Part shown: positions 23,491-33,836 of the stretch, in pieces | How the letters are laid out: every line of letters begins with the position of its first letter | Numbering within the stretch: the stretch's first letter is position 1 | Origin: Pascua guehoae | Lineage: Eukaryota; Basidiomycota; Tremellomycetes; Trichosporonales; Trichosporonaceae | Assembly (NCBI GenBank): GCA_001600415.1 | Contig: BCJX01000001.1 | Location: 2,284,271 to 2,348,270 of the forward strand | Reading direction: 5' to 3' | Length of the DNA: 64,000 bases | Program-made: the position numbers and the translations under genes | Notes under the pieces: model-generated | What the model saw: the letters and a program-made list of their open reading frames with translations, nothing else | What the model was told of the DNA's origin: nothing | Database searches by the model: none

Positions 23491-23827
23491 CTAGGACGGC
23501 TAGCATGCGCAGGATGGCCAGGCTAATCAAAGGCAAGTGCCACAGCAGTGGAGGTATGGGAGCGACACACGCAGTGGTCGACCATGCCAACCAACCTTTA
23601 CCAGTCGTGGCCCCGTCCGTGTCGTGATTGGAGTTATTGGCTGTCTCGTTGCATCTTTGCCTCGCCTCGTCCTCGTCCTCGTATTGGTTGGGTTCACCCC
23701 TTCCCATCCTCGTACAGTATATCCGTAGCCCTCTTGTCTCCAAGCACCGAAATCCTCGCGCACGTCGTTGCCACCGAGCGGGGCGTGTCACGGCTCTCCT
23801 CCCGACCTCTATAAAAAGCAAAGACGC

Positions 23828-23908
23828 CGACAACGACATGATTCCAACATGTGCTCCCGAAAAAAGTTGATTTCGAGTCAACCGCGTTAACCACTCCGCC
23901 ACGTTGCC
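23828..23908 (-). tRNA. tRNA-Ser(CGA)-like gene, copy 1
   Basis: The minus strand folds as a tRNA. The acceptor is GGCAACG/CGTTGTC with G discriminator, the D stem GCG/CGC, the anticodon stem GTTGA/TCAAC with loop CTCGAAA (anticodon CGA, Ser), and the T stem ACATG/CATGT. The extra length between anticodon and T arms fits the long variable arm of tRNA-Ser. The A box TGGCGGAGTGG is perfect. Two oddities lower confidence: the T loop reads TTGGAAT instead of TTCGAAT (invariant C56 lost, also a B-box mismatch), and the variable arm contains TTTTTT, which could stop Pol III. A CTTTTTA terminator lies just downstream. No intron is present. Confidence 0.6.
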
Positions 23909-24210
23909 CATGGTAGCCCTGGTACGTCCAAGACCTGGCGTCGGTGGAGAGGGGAGCAACAGTGGCGAGCGTTCACCTCAATTGCACAACCTTGCAAGTA
24001 GAGTCGAGCTCGAACTAGATCGAACAACTGGCGTCGGTGCAGAGGCGAGTCATAATGGCGAGCGTTCCAACCTTGTTTTCATCCCAGCTCTACAACCTTG
24101 TGAGCAGAGCAGAGCTCGATCTCTCACCATTCACCACCCCACCAACGGATGGTTTCATGCCCAAGAGCAAACCCGCACATGCAGCAGTATTGAGGGCAAA
24201 AATTACAGGT

Positions 24211-24311
24211 TGGACGAGTTAGGAATCGAACCAAAGACCTCGACAAGTCGTGCGCAGGATGTCAGACCACATCTTGCGAATGTCGCGCTCTACCAACTGA
24301 GCTACACGCCC
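24211..24311 (-). tRNA. tRNA-Ala(CGC), split by an intron
   Basis: The minus strand begins GGGCGTGTAGCTC and ends CTCGTCCA, with the G3:U70 pair that marks tRNA-Ala and the U6/U67 pair seen in other fungal tRNA-Ala. The anticodon stem is CGACA/TGTCG and the loop starts TTCGCA (anticodon CGC). About 28 nt (24,247-24,274) after position 37 do not belong to the cloverleaf and are the expected intron. The T arm has TTCGATT as loop and one mismatch in the stem (TTTGG/CCTAA). A T5 run follows the 3' end. Confidence 0.8.
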
Positions 24312-24491
24312 CCGCGATGAGGTGTCGTGGGTGCGGTGCCTCGCTGGCTCGGACGCCTCGGACGCCGCGCATTCCGTTGTCTCGGGCGCCCGAGTGGAGA
24401 TTACGTCGAGGCGAGGATGACAGCAGCATGTGTCCGATGGCTTTGGTACTGACCAACACGACTTTGGGCCGGCCTAAAAAGCAAAGACGCC

Positions 24492-24576
24492 CGACAACGA
24501 CATGATTCCAACATGTGCTCCCCGAAAAAAGAGTTGATGTCGAGTCAACCGCGTTAACCACGTCCGCCACGTTGCC
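24492..24576 (-). pseudogene. tRNA-Ser(CGA)-like element, copy 2, probably degenerate
   Basis: Near-copy of the element at 23,828-23,908, including about 15 bases of 3' flank with a T5 run. Differences are an inserted C in the A box (GGACGTGG), A to C in the anticodon loop (CTCGACA), an inserted TC before the T run, and an extra G in the variable arm. The acceptor, D stem and T arm remain, and the T loop again reads TTGGAAT. The A-box insertion and the internal T6 run argue against function. Confidence 0.6.
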
Positions 24577-25747
24577 CCGATCGTCTCTGCCTGCCACGCT
24601 CGCGTCGGCATACACCGGGGTTATGGGAAGTGTGCCAGTGTGCCAGTGTTCGAGCGCTCGAGTGTATGGCGCTGGGCATCTCGATAGCTTGTCCTGGCTG
24701 GCAACGTGCGTGTCTCCTTGGCGGACATTATCCCTTGTTCACGGGCGATTCACGGTTGGAATGGGCGTGGCCGGGTTGGTTCTGTAGACTCGGAAGGCTA
24801 CCACTTGGACAACCAGGCCTGGTCGGTGAGCTGCGAGTGTCACGGGTGCACAGAGGCTGCGTGTAAACACTGTGGCCCACGGTCGATTTCACAGTTGGGC
24901 AGGTGCGCCCAAATTGGAGGGTTGGCTGATTTCTCTCGTTTGGGACCGCCTCGTGTAGTGGATATCATCCCCTCTGGTGGAGCCGAGCGGCCGTGCTGGT
25001 CCTACGGGGTCTGGTGACACTCTGCCCTAACACGCGGTTAACAAGGGCAGAGTGTCACCAGAGTGTCACCAGAGTGTCATCAGAGTGTCATCAGGGTGTC
25101 ATCGAGTGTCAGCGAGTGCCACACAGCAAGCGCACGTCAGTCACTCGGTAAGCCGCTAGCCGTCCCACCGCGACAAGTTCCGACACTGCTTCGTCCAACG
25201 TTAATGCATACACGAACGCCTCGGTCCTGCACAAGGGCATGCCCGATCGAGCAGGCGGAATACAACGGCGGCAGCGGACGCTGGCCGGAACAAGTTTCGG
25301 TCCGCTACGGTCTCGTCTCGTCTTCTTCGGCATCTTCTTCTTCTTCGTCTTCTGTCGGCTCGTCTCGGCTTGGTTTCTCTGCTCGCTATACTTCTGAATT
25401 CACATCCGGGTTGTCTTTTTTTGTGTTGTTGTTTTAGTTTTTGCGTTGGTTACGAGTGCCTCGGGGCTCCGATGGACACTGGTCGACGGGTGGCGCGCGT
25501 GCGGCCGTACATGGCGCGAGGCCGTGACAAGTCATTGTGGGGACAATTGTTGTGATGGTGGGTTGCAGGGGTGTGTGGTGGGTGTGGGCGGTTGCGGTGT
25601 GGACGGTTGTGGTGGATGGTGGGTGGTTATGGGTGTTGTAGCAAGTGTGAGTGGCGGGAGACGGGAATGTTCGGAGAGGGTCGGTTGGTGTGACCGCGTT
25701 GCTGTCCGCGACGGGGAGAGCACGATCGTAGATCGGATCGGGCCGGC
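24577..25747. other. Intergenic region without recognisable genes
   Basis: Between the tRNA-Ser-like elements and the minus-strand gene at 25,748. A repeat of GAGTGTCA units is listed separately, and a run of TTCTTC/TCGTC lies at 25,315-25,365. Open frames are short and lack domains. Confidence 0.55.
25044..25115. repeat. AGAGTGTCACC/ATC tandem repeat
   Basis: About six imperfect 11-nt units of AGAGTGTCATC (or CACC) in direct orientation. Confidence 0.8.
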
Positions 25748-26917
25748 TTAGAAGTGCACCTGGTCGCGGAGCAGGCGCTCGCCCGTCTGTGTCTGTCAGC
25801 GTGGGTCCATTTGCATGTATGGTGTGGGTCGGTGTTTGCGTGGTTTGGTGCGTGAGAGCCACCAGGAATGTATGCCACTGGACCGACTTCCGCGACCCGC
25901 CGAGACCGCGCCGCGTGGCGCATTGCAACCCAACCCAACTGGCCAAACTCGGATACTCACGGGGCTGACGCCGCGGCGGCGCCTGGTGGACTCGGAGAAA
26001 CGGCGGTGGCCGTGGCCCGCAACCGAGCCGCGGTGGCCGGCGTCGTCGTGCGTCTGCGCGGGCGGGTGGGCGGCGAGCGTCGGCTCCTGGTGCGGGAACG
26101 AGCCGATCGGGGTCGAGTTGGGCGGGCCGGGGACTGCAGCAGGCGGCGCTGGCTGGGAATGTCAGCGTCTGTGTGGGGGGTGGGTGGGTGTAGTATGCAT
26201 GTTTTGCGTGGTTTGCGTGGGTGCGGGGCAAGTTTGGGGTTGTGGGGGGGATCATGATCTCGATGCTGTGGGGTAGAAGCGGCTGGGGGCGCCACGCTTG
26301 ATCTGCACGAGCCAGCTTGCGTGGTGGAGAATTGTGGATGCGACGCGCTCGGGGACACGTACGCACCCGGCGGCGAGTCGCTCAGGAAGCTGTGGGGGGG
26401 TACTCACCCTGGTCGCAAAGCCGCCGCTGAGCGAGAGACGGCGGAGGACGCCGTTGCCGCGGGCCATCTTGTCGTTCATGGCGCCCGTCATGGGCTGGGG
26501 CTGGTTGGTGCCGAGGAGGCTGGTGCCGGGCGAGACTGACATGGAGACTGCGCGGCGCTGGCCGCGCGCGGCGGCAGCAGCGGCCCACCCACGCGTGCGC
26601 AGGTCGCCGAGGTCGCCAAACTCGAGCGAGTCGTGCTCGTCGCGGTCAAACACGTCGTTGGGCGGGCCCGGGGGTGCGGGGATGGGGAAGTTGTGCGCCT
26701 GGCCAGGCGGCGAGTCGCCCGGCGCAGGGTTGGCCGAGCCAGTCGTCTTGAGGGGCGAAAACCCCCACTTGCCAAAGATGCTGCTCCCACCGCCGCCGGC
26801 CGCTGGGAACGGGCTCGAGGTCGACAGGCCGACACCCGTGCCCGGGAACGGCGCAGAGCCCGCTACAGACTGCCCCGACGAGGCGTTGTTGGAGCCGATC
26901 GGAATGGGCTGCGACAT
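25748..26917 (-). CDS. Uncharacterised fungal protein, Pro/Gly/Ser-rich with TGERLLRDQ tail
   Basis: Three exons: 26917..26408, 26152..25961 and 25786..25748, giving 246 residues. I do not recognise a domain. The protein starts MSQPIPIGSNNASSGQSVAG and is rich in Gly, Pro and Ser. It has the islands SSIFGKWGFSPLK, DEHDSLEFGDLGDLRTRGW and RRAVSMSVSPGTSLLG, the last resembling a basic phosphorylation site. Exon 2 carries HRRFSESTRRRRGVSP, another basic Ser motif. The 13-codon last exon encodes TGERLLRDQVHF and is joined by a GTGAGT donor and a CTGAC-branch acceptor in phase. Tails of the form GERxLRxxxF, from memory, close several fungal regulatory proteins of unknown function. The frame is open upstream of the chosen Met, so the start is not certain. 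Confidence 0.68.
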
Positions 26918-29168
26918 GTTGGAAGACGACGAGGTGGACGTGTTACTGTTACCCGACGCGGTGGGCGCGGTCGCGGGCTTGAGAGTCGGCGCCGAAATGG
27001 TGCAAAGGTGCGCGCGCGATGCGCTAGTAGTGGCGAGAAAAAGTGCGAGGTCGCGGGGACCAAGGGTTCACGAGCGACGGTGCAGAGGTTGCTTGGCGAT
27101 GGGTTGACAATGCCAAGGTTGGAGTGTGGAGCCAGTGGTGGGTTCTCTGGCAGCTGGTTAGAGAGATCGGCGGTGGGGCCCGTCGGTGGCGAGGTGGGGG
27201 TGTGGTAAACAAGTTGAGAGCTGGGGAGCTGGGCAACTGCGCTGATCGCAATGGCGTGCTGGGAGTAGTGTGTGTGGTGTGGTGGTGAGAATGGGTTGAC
27301 GAGTGGTGATTGTGGTGTGGATTGTGGTGGGAGGCGAGATGGAGATGGGCTTATGTAGCAGCACCACCCAGTGCCCCCCGTCGGCTTATGCCCAGGTGCC
27401 ACCAGTCAGCACGACTTGGTCGCACGTAGGTACGCAGGCAGGCAGCTCGCATGACCAGTGACGCTACGCCCTGGGCTGGCGGGGCTGGGTGGGATTGCAC
27501 CAGCTGACTACGCCAAACGCCTCGATACCGGACCCAGCCGGGGGCGGCGGGGGCGGCGGGGGGGGGCGATTGCATGCCTAGCGCTGGCTAAACTAACTCT
27601 GCCAGTCTTCAGTCAGCAGCCAGCCAGTCTGGAGATAGCAACGTGCCGAGCCAGTGCCAGCAAACAGCGGGCTAGCGGCCAAGTGAGTGATGCATGCGTA
27701 CGTGCTCATTCCGGCCCCGGCAGACATGTACACTCTGTACGTACCCCGCAGGCCCGCAGTCGCTGCCCCGCACCCGGGCCCATCATGTGGCGACATGTGG
27801 TGCCCAATACCGCAGGGCAGCAGGGTCAACAGGCCCATGACCGACAACTAGACGCCGTCTGTGTCCCGGGCAACTGTCCCACTTCTGTGTCCTTTTCCTG
27901 GGATCCAATGCCATCTGTCCTTTGCGTTTGCCGCATCGAGAACCCTGAAAGTGGCATCCCTCCTTCCCTGAGATCCCCCGCACGCTCCCAGCCTCTGGTT
28001 GGATGACGCGCACAGATAAGCCAGCTTGACAGCCAATGGTGTGCCGATCCGGCGAGGCCCGAGCGTCGGGATGTGGCACGCCCCCCCTGTCAGTGCGTGC
28101 CTGAATGACCATTTCGAATGGCCCCTTTTCGAACATTTGCAGGCTGTTGTGCTCTTTCGAATAAATAAACCCCTCCCCCTTCCTCGGCCAGTTTAATTGC
28201 GCCACCCCATCGGATCACGCCCGACCCGGTACATCCACCCAGCCAGTGCCAAATAACTCCACTGGCATGACGTCGTGGCAGTTCCTGAGTCGACACGTCT
28301 GAACGGACAGAGATAGGCAGCCATGCACGTACGTCGTCAGTGGTACGTTGTACGTGGCTGTCGCTGTCGCTGTCTGTGGCGTGCACGGACGAATCGTTTG
28401 TGCGATGCGGCGATGCGACGAGTGACGAGTGACCAGTGACGGCAATAGACAATGGATGCAATGGAAGTAGTAGTGCTCCACACTGACACTTGAACGGGTG
28501 TGGCGCACGGGCCGCTTTTTGCCTGCATGATCCTGGGCGATCGCCGCCACAAGGGAGTGGCATCCATCCCTGTGGTCTCGCCCTTGCTCGTCGCCCTAGA
28601 CTAGGTGGTGGGCGCGATCGTGCGTGTGTTTCCCTGCCTGCCAGTCCATATGTAGTGGCGATCGGCCTGCCAAGCTACCAAAGCGACCACGGGAATCAAT
28701 CACCTTTGCTTCCTTCTCTGTTGGATGGTTATTAGGCTGCCTCCAGTACTGACAGACGCGACAAGAATTCAATTCGCTCACAAACGCGTGCGCTGGTCGT
28801 CAATTCGCTCGCAAACTCGTCCGGGTCCCTGGCCCACTGAATGGCGCACTGAGTCTCACATCGGGGTTTATAGACCGGCTTTCACAAGTCATCTGAAGTC
28901 ACTCCAACCAGACCGATCGCTTTGGAGGACTATCGCTACCATGTTGATTCGTCGCCGGTTGCGCGTCACGCACCCTGTGGGCCTGTGTGTTGGTCATCGT
29001 GTTTCAGACGTATCGTCCATCTCTCAAACACCATTCACACGCGTCCCTTTTGGACCATCTTCTTGATCCCACCACACCTTCACCAAACCTTTTGTGGAAC
29101 ATCACCTTTAGCACATCTAGTCTCCAAGGCCATTCCTGGTGGGTTTGTTGATGCGCACGATCGTAACA
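26918..29168. other. Gene-poor region upstream of the tRNA-Ala triplet
   Basis: Includes the promoter of the minus-strand gene (CA/CACC-rich on the minus strand near 27,150-27,350). The remaining 1.8 kb shows only short frames without domains or splice continuity. I see no protein gene and no further tRNA. Confidence 0.5.
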
Positions 29169-29255
29169 GGGCGTGTAGCTCAGTGGTAGAGCGTCCGTTT
29201 TGCATCGACATTCGAACAATACTGAAGGCCTGGCGTTCAATCCGCCACTCGTCCA
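29169..29255 (+). tRNA. tRNA-Ala(TGC) copy 1, with 15-nt intron
   Basis: GGGCGTGTAGCTCAGTGGTA start, anticodon loop TTTGCA (anticodon TGC), T arm TGGCG/TTCAATC/CGCCA and acceptor end CTCGTCC plus A, with the G3:U70 pair of tRNA-Ala. A 15-nt intron (29,205-29,219) follows position 37. The anticodon stem TCCGT/ACTGA has one C-U mismatch, shared by all three copies. A TCTTTTGC terminator follows directly. Confidence 0.88.
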
Positions 29256-29618
29256 TCTTTTGCTCGCCGCTGGTGCCAACACCCTGGTCGCGGCCTCGCT
29301 CTGACGTGACGCTGTAATAGTACACGACACGCTCTCAGCCGCGTTCCCAGCGACATGTTCATGAAGCGAATCCGCCGAGATGCCCTCTCGACGGTATTTA
29401 GGATACCTTTTGGGTATATGGATAGCGCGGCTTCGTGGTGCTATTACAGACGCCGGAGACTGTAACCAGTGGGTGGATCCGAGACGGTCGGCCTGGTAGG
29501 GCCGGTACGACCCTTGCTCTCTCGTGCGAAACCCGGGAGAGGCAGAGCCGCACACTCCACGCTACTGCCACTGTACCACGGTGCTGCCGGTGCCACAGCT
29601 GAGGGTATCGCTAGAACC

Positions 29619-29705
29619 GGGCGTGTAGCTCAGTGGTAGAGCGTCCGTTTTGCATCGTCGTCCGAACATTACTGAAGGCCTGGCGTTCAATCCGCCACTC
29701 GTCCA
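29619..29705 (+). tRNA. tRNA-Ala(TGC) copy 2, with 15-nt intron
   Basis: Its mature part is identical to copy 1. The intron (29,655-29,669) differs at four of 15 positions (TCGTCGTCCGAACAT). The same TCTTTTGC follows the 3' end. Confidence 0.88.
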
Positions 29706-29862
29706 TCTTTTGCTTCTTGTTCTTGCTAACAGTTTGTCGACAAGTTCCCTAGGGCTGTCTTTAGCACGATGGCGGCCAGAAGACGTACAGCTATGCACTC
29801 CACACCAGTATCACTATACGACTGTGCTGTCGGCGGCCACAGTTGGAGACAACGTATCAATC

Positions 29863-29949
29863 GGGCGTGTAGCTCAGTGGTAGAGCGTCCGTTTTGCATC
29901 GACATCCGAACATTACTGAAGGCCTGGCGTTCAATCCGCCACTCGTCCA
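29863..29949 (+). tRNA. tRNA-Ala(TGC) copy 3, with 15-nt intron
   Basis: Its mature part is identical to copies 1 and 2. The intron (29,899-29,913) reads TCGACATCCGAACAT, intermediate between the other two. TCTTTTGC again follows. Confidence 0.88.
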
Positions 29950-30966
29950 TCTTTTGCCCCCTGTTTTCGCTTTTGCGTCCTGGTAGGTGTGTGTTGCTTG
30001 GGCAAAGGTTTGTGGTCACTGGGTCACCTCGGCGGTTAGCCTCGGAAGCGACGAAATGCCACATGCCACAATCACGTTCACCTTCCACTCTACAATATCG
30101 TGCCCATCCACAAACCCCGATACACCCCTCCTCGAGTCGCGGCCAGGCTAGGCTATATGAGCACCATATGCGCTCTCCCATCTTCCTGCACTCGGTATCG
30201 AGTGCACTGTTGTATATTTGGTTGGTGGGACATGGGCACGAATGGAAAGTTGTGGCAGTTGTGGCAGTTGTGGCACCTCGGCGACCGAGGTCAAGTGGCA
30301 CCACAGCATGACCAAGACTGGCCCCGTGATTGCTCTCTCTCCCACACCGCTCGCGGGCGGTCACGGCATCGTATCACAGTCTGTCGGATGAGCGTATCGT
30401 GACACTGCCGAGGGAGATGTGTAGCTGCTGCATGCTGGGATGTTTGGGTTACAGGTGTGGCGCTGCGTGTGGCCACTCGAACCTGGCGTGACGGGTCCCA
30501 CCGAGGCCGAGGATTGCTCGCACGTGACGACCTGCACCAGAACGTAACCCTCAACGGCGTCCAGTACCCTCGTCGCAGTTTGTGACGGATCGGGCTCACA
30601 GTGAATCGAGGCTTCGTGACGCGGGGATGGGCAACTAGACCGCCGTGCTCGACTTCCTTGACTTGTCACAGACTCCTCCATTCTGACATATGATCAGGAC
30701 CTCCACCATTGACCTCGGCGACCGATGCGCAAGGGGGGTGCATGACTAACGTTTCCTAGTGTTCATCCCAGCAGTTGTTCAGGAGCTGGAGGTTGGGAGA
30801 GGCGGTGCGACTTGGAAGTTAGCTTGGGAGGTGTGGAGCTTTGTAGTCTGGTAGGCATAAATACTGGATGGGTACGTTCTTCTGTGGTGTACCAACCAAG
30901 GTCCCTCTACACCCCACCCCAACGCCGCTGTTCAAGACGGACCTCTGACGTCCCTCGCCCCAACCC
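29950..30966. other. Intergenic region before the NmrA-like gene
   Basis: No gene recognised. GTGGCAGTT repeats three times near 30,250-30,275, and a GCATAAATACTGG element at 30,856-30,868, about 100 bases before the next start codon, is a plausible TATA-like promoter element. Confidence 0.5.
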
Positions 30967-31896
30967 ATGACGCGCACCTACCTCATCACCGGCGCGACAG
31001 GCCACCAAGGCCGCGCCGTCATCTCCGCCCTCCTCGCGCACGGCGACATGCTCATTCTCGCCGTGACGCGCGACCCGAGCACGCCCCGCGCGCGGTCTCT
31101 GGCGGCTACATCGCGGCAGATCAGACTCGTGCGGGGCGACCTGAACGACGCGCCGTCCGTGTTGCGCGCCGCACAGTCAATCTCGCGCGAGATCCACGGC
31201 GTCTTCTCGGTCCAAGCTGCGGGGGTCGGGGCGGGCTCGGACCCTGCGTCGTCCAACGAGGCGCGGCAGGGCGTGGGGCTCATTGACGCCGCGCGGGCGG
31301 CGGGCGTGGGGCATTTCGTCTACGCGTCCGCTGAGCGCGGGGGCGATGAGCGGAGTTGGGATAATCCCACCGATGTGGGGTTTTTCCGCACAAAGCACCT
31401 CGTCGAGCATCATCTCGCCCGCGTCGACAGGGACTCGGAAATGGGATGGACAATCCTCCGCCCGACGACGTTTATGCAAAACCTCGGACCGACGCTGCAG
31501 GCCCGCGCCCTCCTGACCCTCCTCCGCGACGGCCTCGGCGACCGGCCGATCTTTTGGATATCCACAGACGATATTGGCTGGTTTGCAGCCCACGCCCTCG
31601 CGCACCCCGAGACGTGGAGGGGGCGCGCGGTCGGCCTCGCTGGCGACGAGCTTACGTTTGACCAGCTCAACGACGTGTTTGTAAAAGTCACGGGGCACGG
31701 GGTGCCCACGGCCCCCAGGGTCGTCGGGTCCCTCCTCGGCACGCTCGTGGGGGATCTCGGTAGGATGGTCGGGTGGCTTAGAAAGGAAGGGTGCGTTGTC
31801 GATGTGGACGCGCTGAGGGAGATCCACCCGGGGCTCATGGATGTCGAAACGTGGTTGAGGGACAAGAGCAAGTTTGCCAGGGTCCAGCCTAGATAG
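30967..31896 (+). CDS. NmrA-like NAD(P)-binding protein (atypical SDR)
   Basis: An intron-less gene of 309 residues. The N-terminus has the Rossmann motif GATGHQG (TYLITGATGHQGRAVISALL), then AVTRDPST and VRGDLND, typical of NmrA-type proteins that bind NAD(P) and act as redox sensors or reductases. HFVYASAERGG and RTKHLVEHHL match the family strand-5 and helix regions, and WTILRPTTFMQNL and ISTDDIGWFAAHAL are also family segments. The usual YxxxK active site of classical SDRs is not present, as expected for NmrA proteins. It is one of the few unspliced genes in the window and stands alone between gene-poor stretches, so its substrate cannot be inferred from neighbours. Confidence 0.88.
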   Translation: MTRTYLITGATGHQGRAVISALLAHGDMLILAVTRDPSTPRARSLAATSRQIRLVRGDLNDAPSVLRAAQSISREIHGVFSVQAAGVGAGSDPASSNEARQGVGLIDAARAAGVGHFVYASAERGGDERSWDNPTDVGFFRTKHLVEHHLARVDRDSEMGWTILRPTTFMQNLGPTLQARALLTLLRDGLGDRPIFWISTDDIGWFAAHALAHPETWRGRAVGLAGDELTFDQLNDVFVKVTGHGVPTAPRVVGSLLGTLVGDLGRMVGWLRKEGCVVDVDALREIHPGLMDVETWLRDKSKFARVQPR

Positions 31897-32880
31897 CAAG
31901 GGCGATATTGTTGTCAATGTAGTTTTGTCCGTTTGTGTGGTTGTAACTCGGCCTCCCAAGCTCCGTCTGGCGGGTTCTCCGTCTAGGTAGGAAAATGTAG
32001 AGAAAATGGACGGCAGGGCATTGCGGCTGTGTGGCCTGGAGGTATACTTCTCCCCTGGGACAACCTGCCCTACCGAGAGTGCATCGTGCCCCCATCGCCG
32101 ACCCGCCCTGGGAATGCCATCACGTTAGTGTCAGAATGGCATGACGAGCGACAGTAGAGTTAGTGCTTCAAAGCATGGTTAAACGAGCGCAAGAAGAACA
32201 GCACAAGCTTGGTCACAGTCCGGAGGAGATTTGACCACACGGGCAGGTGAGGCAGTGGCTCACCTAACTACCCGCAAACTCGCAGTAGCCACTATTGTCA
32301 CTGGCACTGAACCAGGAAATATCGTGAGAGTCGATCCGTGTGAGATTGACAATGCTCTGAGGAACTCGCAATCCCGCATCCGAAACAGGACCACGGATGT
32401 ACCGCAAGTTCACTACACCGTGAGCTCACTGGCCTTCGCTTTGTGGGCACGACGTCTGCTGGGGCGTTGATGACAGGGTGAATATCTCTCATGCTCTACC
32501 AGTCAAGCCACCAGTCATGGCTTTGCGCCCCTACCATTCCACACCGTCCTCTGACCTCCCTTGAAAGCCACTTGTCCGTCACCCAGGCGCCCTACCCATC
32601 CGGCAGTTCCAATCAGCAGTTATCAAGTCAGTGAGGGACAAAACGTCAGAACCCGACCAGGACCACAACCTACAGGCTCACCACCAACCCACTACCGCCT
32701 GCAGCCTTGTGGCATACCCAACGCCCGCGGCTGCCCGCCATTCCTCCCGACCCCACCGAGAACATGCAATGCAGAGTGGTGCAAACTACAGGCCAGAGGG
32801 CCGTCCCCGACTGTGTGGGAGAGCGACCCACGCCGGCTCCAACCGCACACCGTGAGCGGGGCACGATGATATCACGCGGC
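31897..32880. other. Convergent region NmrA-like gene / CMC2
   Basis: Both neighbouring genes end here. 984 bases with only short frames; I see no gene or clear repeat. Confidence 0.55.
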
Positions 32881-33836
32881 CTATGGGCTCGTCTCGTCGT
32901 CGAGCTTTGCCCACGCCTCGTGCTTCTTCCGTGTACGGTCCTTTGCGGCCTCGCGGTTGCGCGTTGTGCGGTCGACGCGCTGGGGTCAGCGTCTGATGCT
33001 TGGTCTTGTCTGTTGTGGCTTGGTACGTCGGCGGCCTTGGCGTACGAGCACCTTGGCGTACGAGCACCTTGGCGTACGAGCACCTTGGCGGACTCTGTGT
33101 CGAGTCCATGGTGAACCCGCAGCCACTGGTCCTTTCCCCTCGCGTGGATACCCATGAGCCGCACCCCACCATCGCGTCGTCTAATCACCGGCCCAATCCA
33201 TCGTTAAGCCCCCCGGAGCGCTTCAGCCCCCTCCCAAACCCCACACTCACCTCCTTCCGGAGGCACATGTTGAGCGCCACCTTCTCATCGTTGCATCCGC
33301 CGAGGAAACGCGCCCATGCCGACTTGGCATGGCATGCCTCGAGGGCCTGGATGAGGTCGGCGCAGACTGGAGAGTTAGCACTGGGGCGTTGGGAAGGAGG
33401 CCCCGGTAGGGGGGCTTCGGGACGATGGTTGCGACGAGAGCTTGCGGGTGGCATGAGAGAGGAAAGGAATGGGACGAATAGCTCGGCTACCGGCTGCCGG
33501 CTGCCAAATGTGCGCGGCGGGTAGGGGATCGGCATCGGAGCATGGGCATCGCGAGAATCGCGAGCTGGGAGCGTTGGGTGCGTCCGACGACATGTTGTGG
33601 AATCGGCGCCTACCCGTACGCCGAGGCCATCGGCGTGTCCATATTCCGGCGCACACCAGGCATCCGTCCAGCTTGCCCGTCTCAGCCAGCACACTTTCCG
33701 TCGAACGGAGGCCACCCAGTTTGAGCGCGCAGGCGTTGAATGTGCCCCGCTACGCCGTTACGCCGCCCTGCTCTCGCACACGCCACAGTCACGACTTACC
33801 CATCTGGCGATTGGGAACTCCGAGGGGCTCGTGCAT
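32881..33836 (-). CDS. CMC2: COX assembly factor CMC2, twin CX9C protein
   Basis: Three exons: 33836..33800, 33366..33251 and 32979..32881, giving 83 residues. Cmc2 is an intermembrane-space protein imported by Mia40 and needed for cytochrome c oxidase assembly. Exon 1 encodes MHEPLGVPNRQM. Exon 2 holds both CX9C motifs (CADLIQALEAC and CNDEKVALNMC) separated by HAKSAWARFLGG. Exon 3 encodes the basic helical tail RVDRTTRNREAAKDRTRKKH and ends DDETSP. Junctions are in phase with clear donors. The introns (433 and 271 nt) together exceed the coding sequence, so no single open frame reveals the gene. It is divergent from ZIM17. Confidence 0.92.
33041..33088. repeat. Three perfect 16-nt repeats in CMC2 intron 2
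   Basis: CGTACGAGCACCTTGG occurs three times in tandem. It lies within the second intron of CMC2 and is not coding. Confidence 0.9.

Larger units (their letters stand above)
21982..23827. other. Gene-poor region with minisatellites
   Basis: Holds the CDC11 3' end and several simple repeats listed separately (G run, 16-nt and 10-nt tandem repeats). Frames through the repeats encode only Gly, Trp-Asp-Ser or Ile-Ala-Gly runs. I see no gene. Confidence 0.55.

Noticed and set aside
23039..23959. Open frames encoding Gly runs, WDSWDS or IPAIPAIP repeats
   Set aside because: They come from the G homopolymer and the decamer minisatellite; nothing lies outside the repeat.
26252..26413. Extension of the minus-strand orphan exon to 26,252
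   Set aside because: The extension reads through a GTGAGT donor, and the splice to 26,152 leads in phase to a long Pro/His/Arg exon and the TGERLLRDQ tail.
29004..29883. Open frames across the tRNA-Ala copies that share the peptide RWTSGGLNARPSV
   Set aside because: The shared peptide is the translation of the repeated tRNA genes, not a protein family.
30421..30560. Possible tRNA near CTCGAACC and GGGTTACAGG
   Set aside because: I could not form an acceptor stem or anticodon arm around these motifs on either strand.
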